Shown here piece by piece: positions 34,719-44,427 of a stretch of 64,000 nt of DNA. Within the stretch, counting starts at the first letter, position 1. The number at the start of each line of letters is the position of its first letter. This DNA is from CALLPQ01 sp964392325 (GTDB lineage: Bacteria; Pseudomonadota; Alphaproteobacteria; Caulobacterales; Parvularculaceae), in NCBI GenBank assembly GCA_964392325.1, contig CAYMPJ010000007.1, positions 62,001 to 126,000 of the forward strand, read 5' to 3'. The notes under the pieces are model-generated. The model was not told where the DNA came from. It saw only the letters and a list, made by a program, of their open reading frames with translations, and ran no database searches. Both the position numbers and the translations under genes were made by a program.

Positions 34719-35792
34719 GCGCAAACGACTAGAATTCAACAAAAATACTCTGTTGAAACACAATCTGCGAAACTGAAAGAAGCTTTATCCAACGAAGATT
34801 TAGGCTCTCACCCCTTATCCGAGGATAAAACCCCAACCGGAGATGAAAAACAGGTCCTCCATGTAACGCTCGCATCCCCCCGCGGCTTTTGTGCCGGTGT
34901 GGAGCGTGCGGTGAGGACAGTAGAAGACACGCTCAAAACATTTGGCCCGCCCGTCTATATCCGCCATGAAATCGTTCATAATACCCACGTCATCAAGCGC
35001 CTCGAAGCTATGGGGGCAATTTTCACCGATGACATCGATCGGGTTCCCCAAGACCGCCCTCTTATTCTGTCGGCTCATGGCTCGCCCGAGGCGATTTTTA
35101 GCCACGCCAGAACAGCAAAACTCAATCTTATAGATGCCACCTGCCCCTTGGTAACGAAAGTCCATACACAAGCACGCAAATTAGCGGCAATGGGATATCA
35201 TATTTTGCTGATTGGTCATGCCGGTCATCAGGAAGTTATCGGAACCATGGGACAAGCCGAAGCCAGCCAGATATCGCTTGTTGAAACCGTTGAGGATGCA
35301 CGCACACTTAGCGTTCCAGATTGCCCCCTCGCCTATATCAGCCAAACGACATTATCGGTTGATGAAACAAATGATATTATTGAGGCTTTGACCTTGCGTT
35401 TCCCCGATATTGTCGGCCCAGCCAAAACCGATATCTGTTACGCAACTACCAATCGTCAGGCAGCCATAAAGGCCATTGCCCCGGATAGCGATATGGTTGT
35501 GGTGATTGGCTCTGCGACCTCTTCTAATTCAAAGCGCATGGTGGAGGTTGCGTTAAACTGCGGTGCAAGGGCGGCAGTCCTTACTGACGGGGCGAGCAGT
35601 TTTGATTGGCAAAGCCTTAAAGGTCTGAAGAAACTGGGCCTAAGCTCTGGAGCGTCGGTACCTGATGATCTAATAGAGGATTTTTTGGCAAAACTTGCGT
35701 CTCATTTCTCAATTGTAGTTGACACAATCGAAATTGCACGAGAATCCATAAGTTTCAAAATGCCTTCTATCGCTGCTAAAGGTACGACTTAA
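34716..35792 (+). CDS. ispH: 4-hydroxy-3-methylbut-2-enyl diphosphate reductase
   Basis: Last enzyme of the MEP isoprenoid pathway, an iron-sulfur protein making IPP and DMAPP. The three cluster-binding cysteines lie in PRGFCAGVERAV, IDATCPLVTKVH and KTDICYATTNRQ; EIVHN and the later SSNS-type motif are also present. At 358 residues it is about 45 longer than usual because of a polar N-terminal extension behind the TTG start. thrB follows after three bases and rnhA next, a common alphaproteobacterial order. Confidence 0.95.
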   Translation: MAQTTRIQQKYSVETQSAKLKEALSNEDLGSHPLSEDKTPTGDEKQVLHVTLASPRGFCAGVERAVRTVEDTLKTFGPPVYIRHEIVHNTHVIKRLEAMGAIFTDDIDRVPQDRPLILSAHGSPEAIFSHARTAKLNLIDATCPLVTKVHTQARKLAAMGYHILLIGHAGHQEVIGTMGQAEASQISLVETVEDARTLSVPDCPLAYISQTTLSVDETNDIIEALTLRFPDIVGPAKTDICYATTNRQAAIKAIAPDSDMVVVIGSATSSNSKRMVEVALNCGARAAVLTDGASSFDWQSLKGLKKLGLSSGASVPDDLIEDFLAKLASHFSIVVDTIEIARESISFKMPSIAAKGTT

Positions 35793-35795
35793 GTT

Positions 35796-36755
35796 ATGGC
35801 TGTCTACACCCGGGTTGATGATTCACAATTAGAAAAATTTCTGACAGCTTACGATGTCGGAACCGCAGTCAATTTTAAAGGGATCGCCGAGGGCGTTGAA
35901 AACAGCAATTATTTTCTCGATACACAAGATAACCGCTATATTTTGACCCTCTATGAAAAGCGGGTGAATATATCTGATCTTCCCTTTTTTCTATCCCTGA
36001 TGGATCATTTTGCCGATCTTGGTCTTCCCTCAGCAAGGCCAATCCGTGCACGCGATGGCGAGATACTCCAGGAATTATGTGGTCGCACAGCCGCCCTGAT
36101 TGCCTTTGTGCCGGGATTGTCGCGCAATATACCAAGCATAGAGGATTGTAGTACGATGGGCGCGATGCTAGCACGCGCTCATAAAGCAGCTCTTAGTTTT
36201 CCAATGAGCCGTGAAAATGATTTATCGCTGGCCGGCTGGCAAAAACTGGCGACCCGATGTCAACGCGCTGACGAATGCAAAACAGGGCTGACCTCTACCA
36301 TCAATGATGAAATTACATATTTAACCAAACATTGGCCTGACGGTAAAAACCTTAGAAGCGGTGTTATTCATGCTGATTTTTTTCCCGATAATGTTTTGTT
36401 TTCCAATAATGGCGAAATATCAGGACTAATTGATTTTTATTTTTCCTGTAATGATTTTTTCGTTTACGATCTGGCGATCTGTTTGAATGCATGGTGTTTC
36501 GATGCAAACCATACCTTTCAATCCGATAAGGCAAACGCCTTCATTGCCTCCTATCAAAGCCATACATCTTTAACCAAAGAAGAAATTGAAATCCTGCCTC
36601 TTATGTTACGCGGCGCGGCCATCCGATTCCTCCTGACACGAACTTATGATTGGCTGAATAAAGTCGAGGGCGCATTGGTAACTGTCAAAGACCCTACGGA
36701 ATATTATAAAAAACTAGCTTTTCATCAACAAAATCCAGATGCGATAAAATTATAG
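35796..36755 (+). CDS. thrB: Homoserine kinase, type II
   Basis: Threonine-pathway kinase of the protein-kinase-like (ThrB type II) fold, 319 residues. Seen are a nucleotide-binding start (GIAEGVENSNYFLDTQDNRY), the catalytic loop VIHADFFPDNVLFS with its Asp and Asn, and the metal-binding aspartate in SGLIDFYFSCNDFFVYD. The start is three bases after the ispH stop. Confidence 0.94.
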   Translation: MAVYTRVDDSQLEKFLTAYDVGTAVNFKGIAEGVENSNYFLDTQDNRYILTLYEKRVNISDLPFFLSLMDHFADLGLPSARPIRARDGEILQELCGRTAALIAFVPGLSRNIPSIEDCSTMGAMLARAHKAALSFPMSRENDLSLAGWQKLATRCQRADECKTGLTSTINDEITYLTKHWPDGKNLRSGVIHADFFPDNVLFSNNGEISGLIDFYFSCNDFFVYDLAICLNAWCFDANHTFQSDKANAFIASYQSHTSLTKEEIEILPLMLRGAAIRFLLTRTYDWLNKVEGALVTVKDPTEYYKKLAFHQQNPDAIKL

Positions 36756-36764
36756 GAATGCCCA

Positions 36765-37199
36765 GTGTTAAAAATTTATACAGATGGTGCGTGTTCGGGA
36801 AATCCTGGCCCAGGAGGTTGGGGAGTGTTTATTATTGATGGTGATGAAGAACGCGAAATCAAAGGCGGAGAACCAAACACCACCAATAACCGCATGGAGT
36901 TGATGGCAGCAATTGAAGCTGTGCGCGCAATGCCGGAATCCACTCATTTTCAACTGTATACGGACAGCCAGTATGTGAAAAACGGCCTCAATAGTTGGAT
37001 CCATAATTGGAAAAAAAATGGCTGGAAAACAGCCTCAAAAAAACCTGTAAAAAACAAAGACCTTTGGGTCGAGCTCGATGCGCTCGCATCAACCCGCACT
37101 ATTGATTGGCATTGGGTCAAGGGACATGCAGGTGATTCCGGCAATGAACGCGCTGACGAACTCGCCCGTGAGGGCCTTACCCAATATGGCGAATATTAA
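36765..37199 (+). CDS. rnhA: Ribonuclease HI
   Basis: Removes RNA from RNA-DNA hybrids. The 144-residue protein has the four catalytic acids: Asp7 in IYTDGACSGNPGPGGWG, Glu in NNRMELMAAIEA, Asp in LYTDSQYV and the last Asp in SGNERADELA. GTG is the start, with AGGA seven bases upstream; a nearby ATG at 36758 is out of frame. Confidence 0.96.
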   Translation: MLKIYTDGACSGNPGPGGWGVFIIDGDEEREIKGGEPNTTNNRMELMAAIEAVRAMPESTHFQLYTDSQYVKNGLNSWIHNWKKNGWKTASKKPVKNKDLWVELDALASTRTIDWHWVKGHAGDSGNERADELAREGLTQYGEY

Positions 37200-37381
37200 G
37201 ACTTGCCTCTCGATTTCGTGAAATCGCGTTAACACTGGCCCAATTAAACTTGAATGGTCCCTGACGTCATTTGGGTATAGGGTCTCGCAACGTATAAGAG
37301 AATCTGGACCAGCGACTGGATAAATAGCTGATCTTCGATTGGTTCCGGGATCAAATATTTCGCAATTATACAAGGTATTTT

Positions 37382-39205
37382 ATGAGCATTCATTCCTTGC
37401 CACATAAAGCTGCGCCGCTCTATGATGAGAATAACCATGGGAGAACAGAAAAAAATACCATGACAGGGTCTGGACCAAAAAAAACTGGCCAACAAACCGA
37501 TTTTGACCTCATCATAATTGGAGGAGGAATCGCGGGCGGTATGCTCGCTGCTGCTATGGCGCGCAATGGCGTTCGAACATTGGTGCTTGAAGGGGGCGTT
37601 CATCCAAAATTTGCGATTGGCGAGTCGATGATTTTGGAAACATCTGAAATTATGCGCTCTCTAGCGATGATCTTTGATGTTCCTGAACTTGAAACCTTCA
37701 GCTCAGAATATTTTATGCCAGTTGCCGGGACAACCCACGGCGTGAAACGGCATTTCAGTTTTTTACCCCATCAAGAAGATCAGGAACCAAATGCCCAAAA
37801 TCTGGTTCAGGCCGTCATTCCCAAACATCCATACGGCCATGAATTACATCTTTATAGGCAAGATACGGATTATTATTATTTATCTGTCGCAATGAAATAT
37901 GGCGCAGTTGTTAATCAAAATGTCAAAGTTACCCAAGTCGACATTGGCGAGAAACAAACGCTCATCACCACCGACACAAATAAGCAATATTCTGCTGACT
38001 ATGTTGTTGATGCGGGTGGTCATAATTCGATTATCGCAATGGCCAACGATTTACGGGAAAAAGATGGTTTACTCACTCATACCCGCTCAATTTTCACCCA
38101 TATGGTTGATGTCTCCTCTTATCATGAACAGGGCCCGACAGCCAATGAGCTGGGGGTTCCTTTTTCTTTAAGTGAGGGCACCCATCACCATGTGTTTGAA
38201 GGGGGATGGATGTGGGTTATTCCTTTTAATAATCATTCACAAGCGTCCAATAATCTTTGCTCGGTTGGTCTGTTACTTGATCCGCGTATTCATCCAATTC
38301 GCGAGGACTTGACGCCGGAAGAAGAATTTAATGCGTTTTTAAGCCGTTATCCGGCGATGGAGCGCCATTTAAAGGGCGCAAAGTCAGTGCGCAACTGGAT
38401 TAGAACCGGTCGTATTCAGTATACATCTAAAGAATGCGTTGGCGATCGCTTTACTCTGCTAGGACATGCAGCCGGATTTATCGATCCCTTATTTTCAAAA
38501 GGCCTTTATTCCAGTCTTGCCTCGGTTTTGACATTTGGACGCTTATTTTTGTCGGCCAGAAAAACCGGCGATTATTCGCGGGAGAAATTCCTCCCCTTGG
38601 AAAGACTAAGCAACAATTTTACGCGCAATAATGATCGCTTGGTTGCGAACTCGATAAAGAGTTTTGCAAAGCCAGAACTTTGGCGGCAATATTCGGTTAT
38701 GTGGCTAACAGGGGCTTATCTTGAATTGGTAAAGCTAACGACAATGCGTCAGGCCATGAAGAAAACTCTCAATAAGCCCGGTAAAACCTATGAAGGCTTA
38801 TGGGAAGAAGAGATTCCGAATTTAAAATTAATTGGCGGATGCTACGCGGATTATGAAAACTTGTTTGATGATATCTCTACACAAATCGAACAATTGGATA
38901 TGAATGAGAATGCGGCCATTGATTATGCACTTCAAGATATATCTGAGAAAATTGCCGCCTCGTCATGGATACCCGCTTCTCATCGCAATATTGCGGCTGG
39001 TGCGCGCCATTTACCAAGTAATAAATATAATCTCAAACTGTTTACCCGCAAAGGCGGTCTGCTAGGTGAAAAACCTTATCGGGATCACTTTTTTGGGGAT
39101 ACCAATTCTGTGGATTTGGCTTTGTTTTTGGCAAAAGACATTGTCAAATATTCAAAACCGGCGATCAATACGCGCCACAAAAGACAAATGCAAAGCGCGC
39201 TTTAA
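37382..39205 (+). CDS. Flavin-dependent halogenase-like oxidoreductase
   Basis: FAD-binding protein of 607 residues. The N-terminal motif LIIIGGGIAGGMLAAAMA is the GxGxxG dinucleotide site. GGWMWVIPF contains the WxWxIP motif that marks flavin-dependent halogenases and separates them from monooxygenases. FIDPLFSKG matches the Fx.Px.SxG motif of the same family. The arrangement and C-terminal helical region are closest to the aliphatic/phenolic (CmlS-like) branch, but the catalytic lysine cannot be assigned. AAGG six bases before ATG 37382 supports the start. No biosynthetic cluster surrounds it. Halogenase activity is inferred from motifs. Confidence 0.78.
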   Translation: MSIHSLPHKAAPLYDENNHGRTEKNTMTGSGPKKTGQQTDFDLIIIGGGIAGGMLAAAMARNGVRTLVLEGGVHPKFAIGESMILETSEIMRSLAMIFDVPELETFSSEYFMPVAGTTHGVKRHFSFLPHQEDQEPNAQNLVQAVIPKHPYGHELHLYRQDTDYYYLSVAMKYGAVVNQNVKVTQVDIGEKQTLITTDTNKQYSADYVVDAGGHNSIIAMANDLREKDGLLTHTRSIFTHMVDVSSYHEQGPTANELGVPFSLSEGTHHHVFEGGWMWVIPFNNHSQASNNLCSVGLLLDPRIHPIREDLTPEEEFNAFLSRYPAMERHLKGAKSVRNWIRTGRIQYTSKECVGDRFTLLGHAAGFIDPLFSKGLYSSLASVLTFGRLFLSARKTGDYSREKFLPLERLSNNFTRNNDRLVANSIKSFAKPELWRQYSVMWLTGAYLELVKLTTMRQAMKKTLNKPGKTYEGLWEEEIPNLKLIGGCYADYENLFDDISTQIEQLDMNENAAIDYALQDISEKIAASSWIPASHRNIAAGARHLPSNKYNLKLFTRKGGLLGEKPYRDHFFGDTNSVDLALFLAKDIVKYSKPAINTRHKRQMQSAL

Positions 39206-39228
39206 CCATCAGTTTAAATCTGTTGAGA

Positions 39229-40272
39229 TTAAAAGAACCAGCGTTTCTTTGGTTTTTGATCATCGAGGCTATAAGTGGCCTGGCGTAAATCGCCTTTTTC
39301 CGGTCCCGCATTTGCTGGTGCTTGAATGGCCTCTGGTTTCCATGGACCATAGCTAAAGCTTTGCGCTCCTGCACCGGGTTGATAGCCGGTAAGCGATCCC
39401 TGCCCAATCGCATGGGGCGCCATTGGTGCACGGCGTATATCACGCGCTGCCTTACCTTCAACCGAACCAAGGTCGACTGTTTTCACACTCGCCCCCCTTA
39501 AACTGCTCGGGAACAACGCCATTAGATTCATCATGTCTTCCGGCATTTGAACAGAAACATTCAATCCCAATTCCGATGCATGAGATGCGATGATTGGATA
39601 ATCGTGTGTCCAGCGACCAGAGGAAAGTTGTTCAGCGATCGCGTTTGCCGCATTATCGGATACCGTTCCCTCTAATAATTCATAAGCAGCGCTATGCAAT
39701 TGCCGAATGGCCATTTCCCCTACATCGGCCAGAATTAGAGAGTAATCATCGGTTGCATCAATCTTTTTCTCCTGCTTTACGCGCAGAATTGACGCTGCTG
39801 GTAATCCGCCAATTTGTGGATCGATAGGCCCGAGAGCGGCATGTTGGCTGAGGATAATTTCATCAGCGGCAAGCGCGATTAACGTTCCGCCAGACATAGC
39901 ATAATGCGGAACAAAAACGCTGGTGCGTCCCGGATGTGCCTTGATAGCTCTTGCAATTTGCAAGGCCGGTAAAACCAACCCGCCGGGCGTATGAAGAATA
40001 ATTTCCAGGGGCATATCATCCGGGGTGCGCCTTATGGCTTCGAGTACATCCTCGGCATCATTAAGATCAATATATTTTAAAACCGGCATCCCCAAAAGGC
40101 CCATTGCCTCCTGACGATGGACGATTGCAATTATGCGGGATTTACGAGAGCGCTGAATTTTCGAAAAAGCAGATGTCAGTTCCACATGCGCTTTTTGCTT
40201 CCTCATATTAGGCAATATTATAAACAAAAAGATAAAAATGAGCGGTATCAATAAGCCCGACAAAATATCCAT
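39229..40272 (-). CDS. Membrane-anchored Clp-fold serine protease (SDH family)
   Basis: Protein of 347 residues with an N-terminal membrane anchor (about 2-22) and a ClpP/crotonase-like domain. The likely catalytic triad is Ser in YAMSGGTLIALAADEI, Asp in ALGPIDPQIGG and His in WTHDYPI, the S-D-H order of the family. The C-terminal 70 residues are Pro/Gly/Ala-rich. The family resembles signal-peptide peptidase A and NfeD-type proteases; the target is unknown. The ATG at 40272 follows a G-rich site; a TTG 15 bases upstream is in frame. It is convergent with the halogenase-like gene. Confidence 0.8.
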   Translation of the reverse strand: MDILSGLLIPLIFIFLFIILPNMRKQKAHVELTSAFSKIQRSRKSRIIAIVHRQEAMGLLGMPVLKYIDLNDAEDVLEAIRRTPDDMPLEIILHTPGGLVLPALQIARAIKAHPGRTSVFVPHYAMSGGTLIALAADEIILSQHAALGPIDPQIGGLPAASILRVKQEKKIDATDDYSLILADVGEMAIRQLHSAAYELLEGTVSDNAANAIAEQLSSGRWTHDYPIIASHASELGLNVSVQMPEDMMNLMALFPSSLRGASVKTVDLGSVEGKAARDIRRAPMAPHAIGQGSLTGYQPGAGAQSFSYGPWKPEAIQAPANAGPEKGDLRQATYSLDDQKPKKRWFF

Positions 40273-40384
40273 AATAAACCCCAACACCCTTAACTCTGCA
40301 CACGCTATTCATAACCAATCAGTGGCAATTATAAAGTCAGTTAATGCCCCAAATTGAAAGTGCTATTTTCAGCACACCCACTAA

Positions 40385-41437
40385 CTAAACATCCAGATCA
40401 TCAGCTACAGATACACCATTGCGCGCGCGAACCTGTATGTGTGCCTGTGCGAACATTAACGCTGCCATAATTTCAGTTATGCTATCATCTTGTCTATGGG
40501 TGGCCCTGGCTTTGACATGCCAATCCCCGGTTTTTACCAGCCATAAAGATGATTTCATCTTCACATCGCTGCCAGGTATTTTGATACCATATCCAACTGC
40601 TATCGGGGCTTCCAGACTTTCACCGTCTTCACTCTTAAGATTCACGTGCGGTATGGGAAGGGGCTCAGTCGTTTCAAATCGTTCCCTAATAATTTCCGCA
40701 GCCATTTTTGCATGAACATCGCGCGAAACCCCGGGAATAAATGAGGCGTAGAGCGTAATTCTGGCACCGGTATTGGATTGAAATGAACAGCCGACATCAA
40801 GTCCATTGCTATCGAACTTATGAATTCTGAAGAGGTTCAGCGCATAACTTCGATCCTCCGATTCCCACCGTGTAGGGCAAGCAAGACCGCTAGTGCTATT
40901 TACAACGCTCCCCTCCCCTTGAACCCAGCCCTCAGGTAATTGCTCCGAGATACTCGTATATTGCTGGGGATCGAATGAGAATTGATTGAGATGTTTAGAC
41001 GAGCGACCCGAGCTATCGCCAGAAAAATCTATTGAGTCCTCATGACGGGTCGAAACTGTTCTGGACCGGTTATCAGCAACATGGACAATTTTGCTCTCCG
41101 GCACATAATCTTCGTCACCATCTTCAACGATCGTCATCGCATTTGCAATTTGGGCAAGATCAATCCGGCTCAGATTTGTTATGGATTTATCGGCGCTGAG
41201 TGTTTGGCTACCGACGACAAAACTACCATTTTCGGAATTGTCTGTAAAAAACTGTTCATGAGAAGAAAAATTTTCAACGAATTCAACAGAAGGATCAAAC
41301 CCATCCGAATAAGCCTGATCATTTGAACTGCTAACGCAGCCGGCCAAACAAAAAGGAACAAAGAGGCCCATAGGAACGAGAATGTTCTTAGGAAAACCCT
41401 TCAGCATATTTTTTTTAACAGTTTTGTTATTTTGCAT
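40385..41437 (-). CDS. Hypothetical lipoprotein
   Basis: About 350 residues with a clear lipobox (CLAGC, cysteine near residue 34) after a basic start and hydrophobic stretch. An acidic, Ser-rich region follows to about residue 165. The C-terminal domain contains WLVKTGDWHVKARATH, which looks like part of a compact beta/alpha domain I cannot name. Start taken at ATG 41437; a TTG at 41443 is in frame. Confidence 0.68.
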   Translation of the reverse strand: MQNNKTVKKNMLKGFPKNILVPMGLFVPFCLAGCVSSSNDQAYSDGFDPSVEFVENFSSHEQFFTDNSENGSFVVGSQTLSADKSITNLSRIDLAQIANAMTIVEDGDEDYVPESKIVHVADNRSRTVSTRHEDSIDFSGDSSGRSSKHLNQFSFDPQQYTSISEQLPEGWVQGEGSVVNSTSGLACPTRWESEDRSYALNLFRIHKFDSNGLDVGCSFQSNTGARITLYASFIPGVSRDVHAKMAAEIIRERFETTEPLPIPHVNLKSEDGESLEAPIAVGYGIKIPGSDVKMKSSLWLVKTGDWHVKARATHRQDDSITEIMAALMFAQAHIQVRARNGVSVADDLDV

Positions 41438-41963
41438 GTTCAACTCTTCTTACCCGTTTCAAGTTTTCACCATTTAAAATTCGCAATCACAAAAGCCTCT
41501 GTTTCGTGCTTTTTATCTCGCAAACCTTAGATCCCCACAATTATAAGCCGATTCAATATATTAAGCGACTTTCAACCCAAATCGCCGACTAACCCGCAAT
41601 AGGTCTAATTCTGCCCATTTTCCTGGAATTTGCTATAGCTGGGGCGAAAATAAAGTGCCGGAACCCGCTAAATAAAGCCGGTTTCATAAAAATAGTGTCG
41701 ATTTTATCCTATTAGATGCCAAAACCCTCCACAGATTGCAGGTAAATGCCGCCTCACAGAAGGATCTTGAGGGAGAAGATTGTAGGAAAAAAATTGTGCG
41801 CCGCACTATAAATCAATTCAGCCCGCCGATACCGGCTCTAAAATTCACATACTTTCACACTCAAAGTTGCAAGGCGCTGCGCGGGTGGGCGTCATAAAAC
41901 TGTTGCACTTTACCTATACCCGAAGAGCAAAGTTCGTAGATTATAAAACAAGGTCGATAAATC
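41438..41963. other. Divergent intergenic region, lipoprotein / phosphate-permease-like gene
   Basis: 526 bases with no supportable ORF or RNA gene. It should contain two promoters. GCCGG occurs twice about 20 bases apart near 41657-41680. The region is unusually long for two small promoters, but I see no clear secondary structure. Confidence 0.4.
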
Positions 41964-43133
41964 GTGTTTGATATTTCTTTTTTCGCAGCTTTGGGCTTTG
42001 CCTTTGCAGCTTACGCTGTGGTGGGAAACGATGCGCTCCAGACATTAGGGACCTTCATAAATTCCAATAACCGGTTTCACTGGTTCTGGCTATTTGCCTT
42101 CGCCGCAATCATCTTGATAGTGACGTTTTGTTATGGCTGGCACATCAATGATGGGGATCCGTCATATGGCCGCCTTGCGAACACTGCCAAATATCCACCT
42201 GTTGATATTAAATGGTACCATACCCTCCCCCCCTTAGTGCTATTAATCATTACCCGGTTTGGTATTCCCGTTTCTACAACCTTTATGGTGCTGACTGTTT
42301 TTGCATCCATTGGCGGTTTATCATCATTAATACAAAAGTCCTTGCTCGGCTACGGACTCGCATTTGTGGTTGGTCTGACTTTATATCTGGTGCTTTCCAA
42401 GACCCTTGAGCAATGGTTTAGAAAAACCATTAACCAACAATATCATCCGGTTTGGGTAATCTTGCAGTGGTCAACCACGGCCTATCTATGGTCTGTTTGG
42501 TTGATACAGGATTTTGCGAATATTTTCGTTTTCCTCCCGCGCGAATTATCCGCGCTGGAAGGGCTTGCAGGCCTCATCCTGATTGTAGGCTTGCTCGCCT
42601 ATACTTTCGCCAATAAGGGGGGACCGATCCAAAAAATTCTCAGCTCAAAAACAGCTGTGACAGATATTCGCTCTGCTACGATTATCGATTTTACCTATGC
42701 GTCCCTGCTCTTTTATTTCAAAGAGCTCAATAATTTACCCATGAGTACAACATTTGTATTTCTTGGATTAATCGCCGGAAGAGAATATGGTTTTGCTCTC
42801 ACCCAAAAAGCAATTAGCTTTGCCAAGACGAGCGAGACGACCCTCTCTGATGCTTCAAAAGCCTATATTGGTCTGATTTTATCGATTAATATGGCTATTG
42901 GTCTACCCTTTATCGGGCGAAGTCTGGAATCAGGCGTTTTTGATATATCAACGCTGATTCCGTCATTTGATTTTACAATATATATATTCCTCGCCAACTT
43001 AATGTTGATACCCGTTACTTTGTATTTGCAAAAGAAAATAACATTACGGATGGTATTGTTGGCTACGTTGCTAATGGCAGCAATTGTTGCACTTTATAAT
43101 TACGTAATTGCCTTTAGCATACTAAACACCTGA
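41964..43133 (+). CDS. Inorganic-phosphate-transporter-like (PiT-type) membrane protein
   Basis: Polytopic protein of 389 residues with about ten membrane spans. It has the internal duplication of PiT permeases. GNDALQTLGTF near the N-terminus resembles the GANDVANAxGT signature, PVSTTFMVLTVFA is the first PVSTT element, and LPMSTTFVFLGLIAG is its repeat in the second half. Signature residues are altered (for example QDFANIFVFL in the second repeat), so the ion carried may not be phosphate. GTG is the start, with AAGG about ten bases upstream. No PhoU-like partner is adjacent. Confidence 0.7.
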   Translation: MFDISFFAALGFAFAAYAVVGNDALQTLGTFINSNNRFHWFWLFAFAAIILIVTFCYGWHINDGDPSYGRLANTAKYPPVDIKWYHTLPPLVLLIITRFGIPVSTTFMVLTVFASIGGLSSLIQKSLLGYGLAFVVGLTLYLVLSKTLEQWFRKTINQQYHPVWVILQWSTTAYLWSVWLIQDFANIFVFLPRELSALEGLAGLILIVGLLAYTFANKGGPIQKILSSKTAVTDIRSATIIDFTYASLLFYFKELNNLPMSTTFVFLGLIAGREYGFALTQKAISFAKTSETTLSDASKAYIGLILSINMAIGLPFIGRSLESGVFDISTLIPSFDFTIYIFLANLMLIPVTLYLQKKITLRMVLLATLLMAAIVALYNYVIAFSILNT

Positions 43134-43139
43134 GCTATC

Positions 43140-43179
43140 GACTATAACACTATGATTTTACTTCTAAATTTTTATAGTC
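43140..43179. terminator. Weak hairpin between convergent genes
   Basis: GACTATAA (43140-43147) and TTATAGTC (43172-43179) form an 8-bp stem with a 24-base loop. It is AT-rich, so it is at best a weak terminator. Confidence 0.25.
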
Positions 43180-43235
43180 TTTAGACATCAGGCTAACAGG
43201 GCATCGCGATGGAAGACCGGATTTTGCGGACTCCA

Positions 43236-43658
43236 TCAATGCGGAATCTTTTGCTCTTCTTCCTCAATAGCCGTTAAGTTTTCTATATCGTTTATTATAG
43301 ATAACAACACCTTGGTGGATTGATTATCGCAGGCAATCCCCGAATTATATGCCCGCGCTATACATCCATATTCTTTGGTGAAAAATTTCAACTTATTGGA
43401 AATATCAACCAATGTAAGTGCAGGGGTGTCGCAGATACATGTGATGATATTCGTCTTGATGTTGAATAACCCGCTAAGCAGCGAATGATATTTATCTTCC
43501 TGCTCACCGCTTGTAAAACTCACAGCCTCCATCGCCTTATCAACCTCATAGTTAATCTCATAGAGGGTACGAAGATAATTAAAGTTTTTTCCCGTAAGAT
43601 TTGGTTTTTCAATTATTTGGTAATCTGAAATATTATCAGAAGTAATTTGGTTCATCAT
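43236..43658 (-). CDS. Hypothetical protein coupled to an IclR regulator
   Basis: 140 residues, no signal peptide or membrane segment, mostly helical by composition, unrecognised. AGGGA six bases before the ATG lies inside the end of the IclR gene, and only one base separates the two genes, so translation is coupled. It may act together with the regulator, for instance as a modulator, but nothing in the sequence proves it. Four cysteines occur in the second half (ITCICDT, GCIA, IACD). Confidence 0.6.
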   Translation of the reverse strand: MMNQITSDNISDYQIIEKPNLTGKNFNYLRTLYEINYEVDKAMEAVSFTSGEQEDKYHSLLSGLFNIKTNIITCICDTPALTLVDISNKLKFFTKEYGCIARAYNSGIACDNQSTKVLLSIINDIENLTAIEEEEQKIPH

Positions 43659-43659
43659 A

Positions 43660-44427
43660 TTAAGTCCCTGAATTATTAAGTTTTTTCTCCAACCCTCTTA
43701 CTTGCCCCTTAATATAATTTGCATTTTCAACAGCAATTTTTTTTGTTAAATTATCGTCCGTTCCCACCATAGTGATGGCATATACATTCCTGGATAGTGG
43801 ATCATAGATAGGCACACTGACACAATTAATTCCCTCTTTTGTCTCCCCTATATCCAAAGCAAAATTATCCTCCTTGCATTTTTCTATCATTTTTAAGTAC
43901 TCAAACGGATCCGTGAGCGTTTTATCAGTCTGTTTACTCAACCCCTCTTTGAGTATTTCTGATGTTACACTCATTGGTTTTTTAGATATGAGAGCTTTTC
44001 CCGCCGCCGTACAGAATATTTTTTCCCGGTCACCAACCCCATAAGCAAGATCACCACCCTGATCTGATAACACAGCATGGACAACGACTGCATCCGCGCC
44101 TTCTTGCGAGGTTACCAGACAATGATCACCCAGAATTCTTGAAATCTCACTCACACATTCGTCTATATATTTATTTCCGTCTAAAATTTTTTCGACAGTC
44201 CGAGACAATAAATGCGTCTTTACACTGAGAATATAAGTCGAAGCCCCCAAAGTTTTTATCGCAAACCCTGTTTCAACTAGTGAATAAAGGGAGCGATAAA
44301 CCGAGGCTCGCTCCATCCCGAGCCTAGTTGCTATTTTACCCGCCGAAACCGGCTCGACCTGTTTAGATAAATACTCCAATACTTTTAATGTCTTAATGGA
44401 ACTACTATTACCAAGTGTCTTTGGCAT
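43660..44427 (-). CDS. IclR-family transcriptional regulator
   Basis: DNA-binding regulator of 255 residues. The N-terminal winged helix (IKTLKVLEYLSKQVEPVSAG, followed by LGMERASVYRSLYSLVETG) and the C-terminal effector domain (CTAAGKALIS; GINCVSVPIYDPLSRNVYAI) match the family. GGGAG eight bases upstream supports the start. Two palindromes near 44499-44535 just upstream could be its own operator. Ligand and targets are unknown; candidates are the coupled gene and the permease-like gene. Confidence 0.88.
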   Translation of the reverse strand: MPKTLGNSSSIKTLKVLEYLSKQVEPVSAGKIATRLGMERASVYRSLYSLVETGFAIKTLGASTYILSVKTHLLSRTVEKILDGNKYIDECVSEISRILGDHCLVTSQEGADAVVVHAVLSDQGGDLAYGVGDREKIFCTAAGKALISKKPMSVTSEILKEGLSKQTDKTLTDPFEYLKMIEKCKEDNFALDIGETKEGINCVSVPIYDPLSRNVYAITMVGTDDNLTKKIAVENANYIKGQVRGLEKKLNNSGT

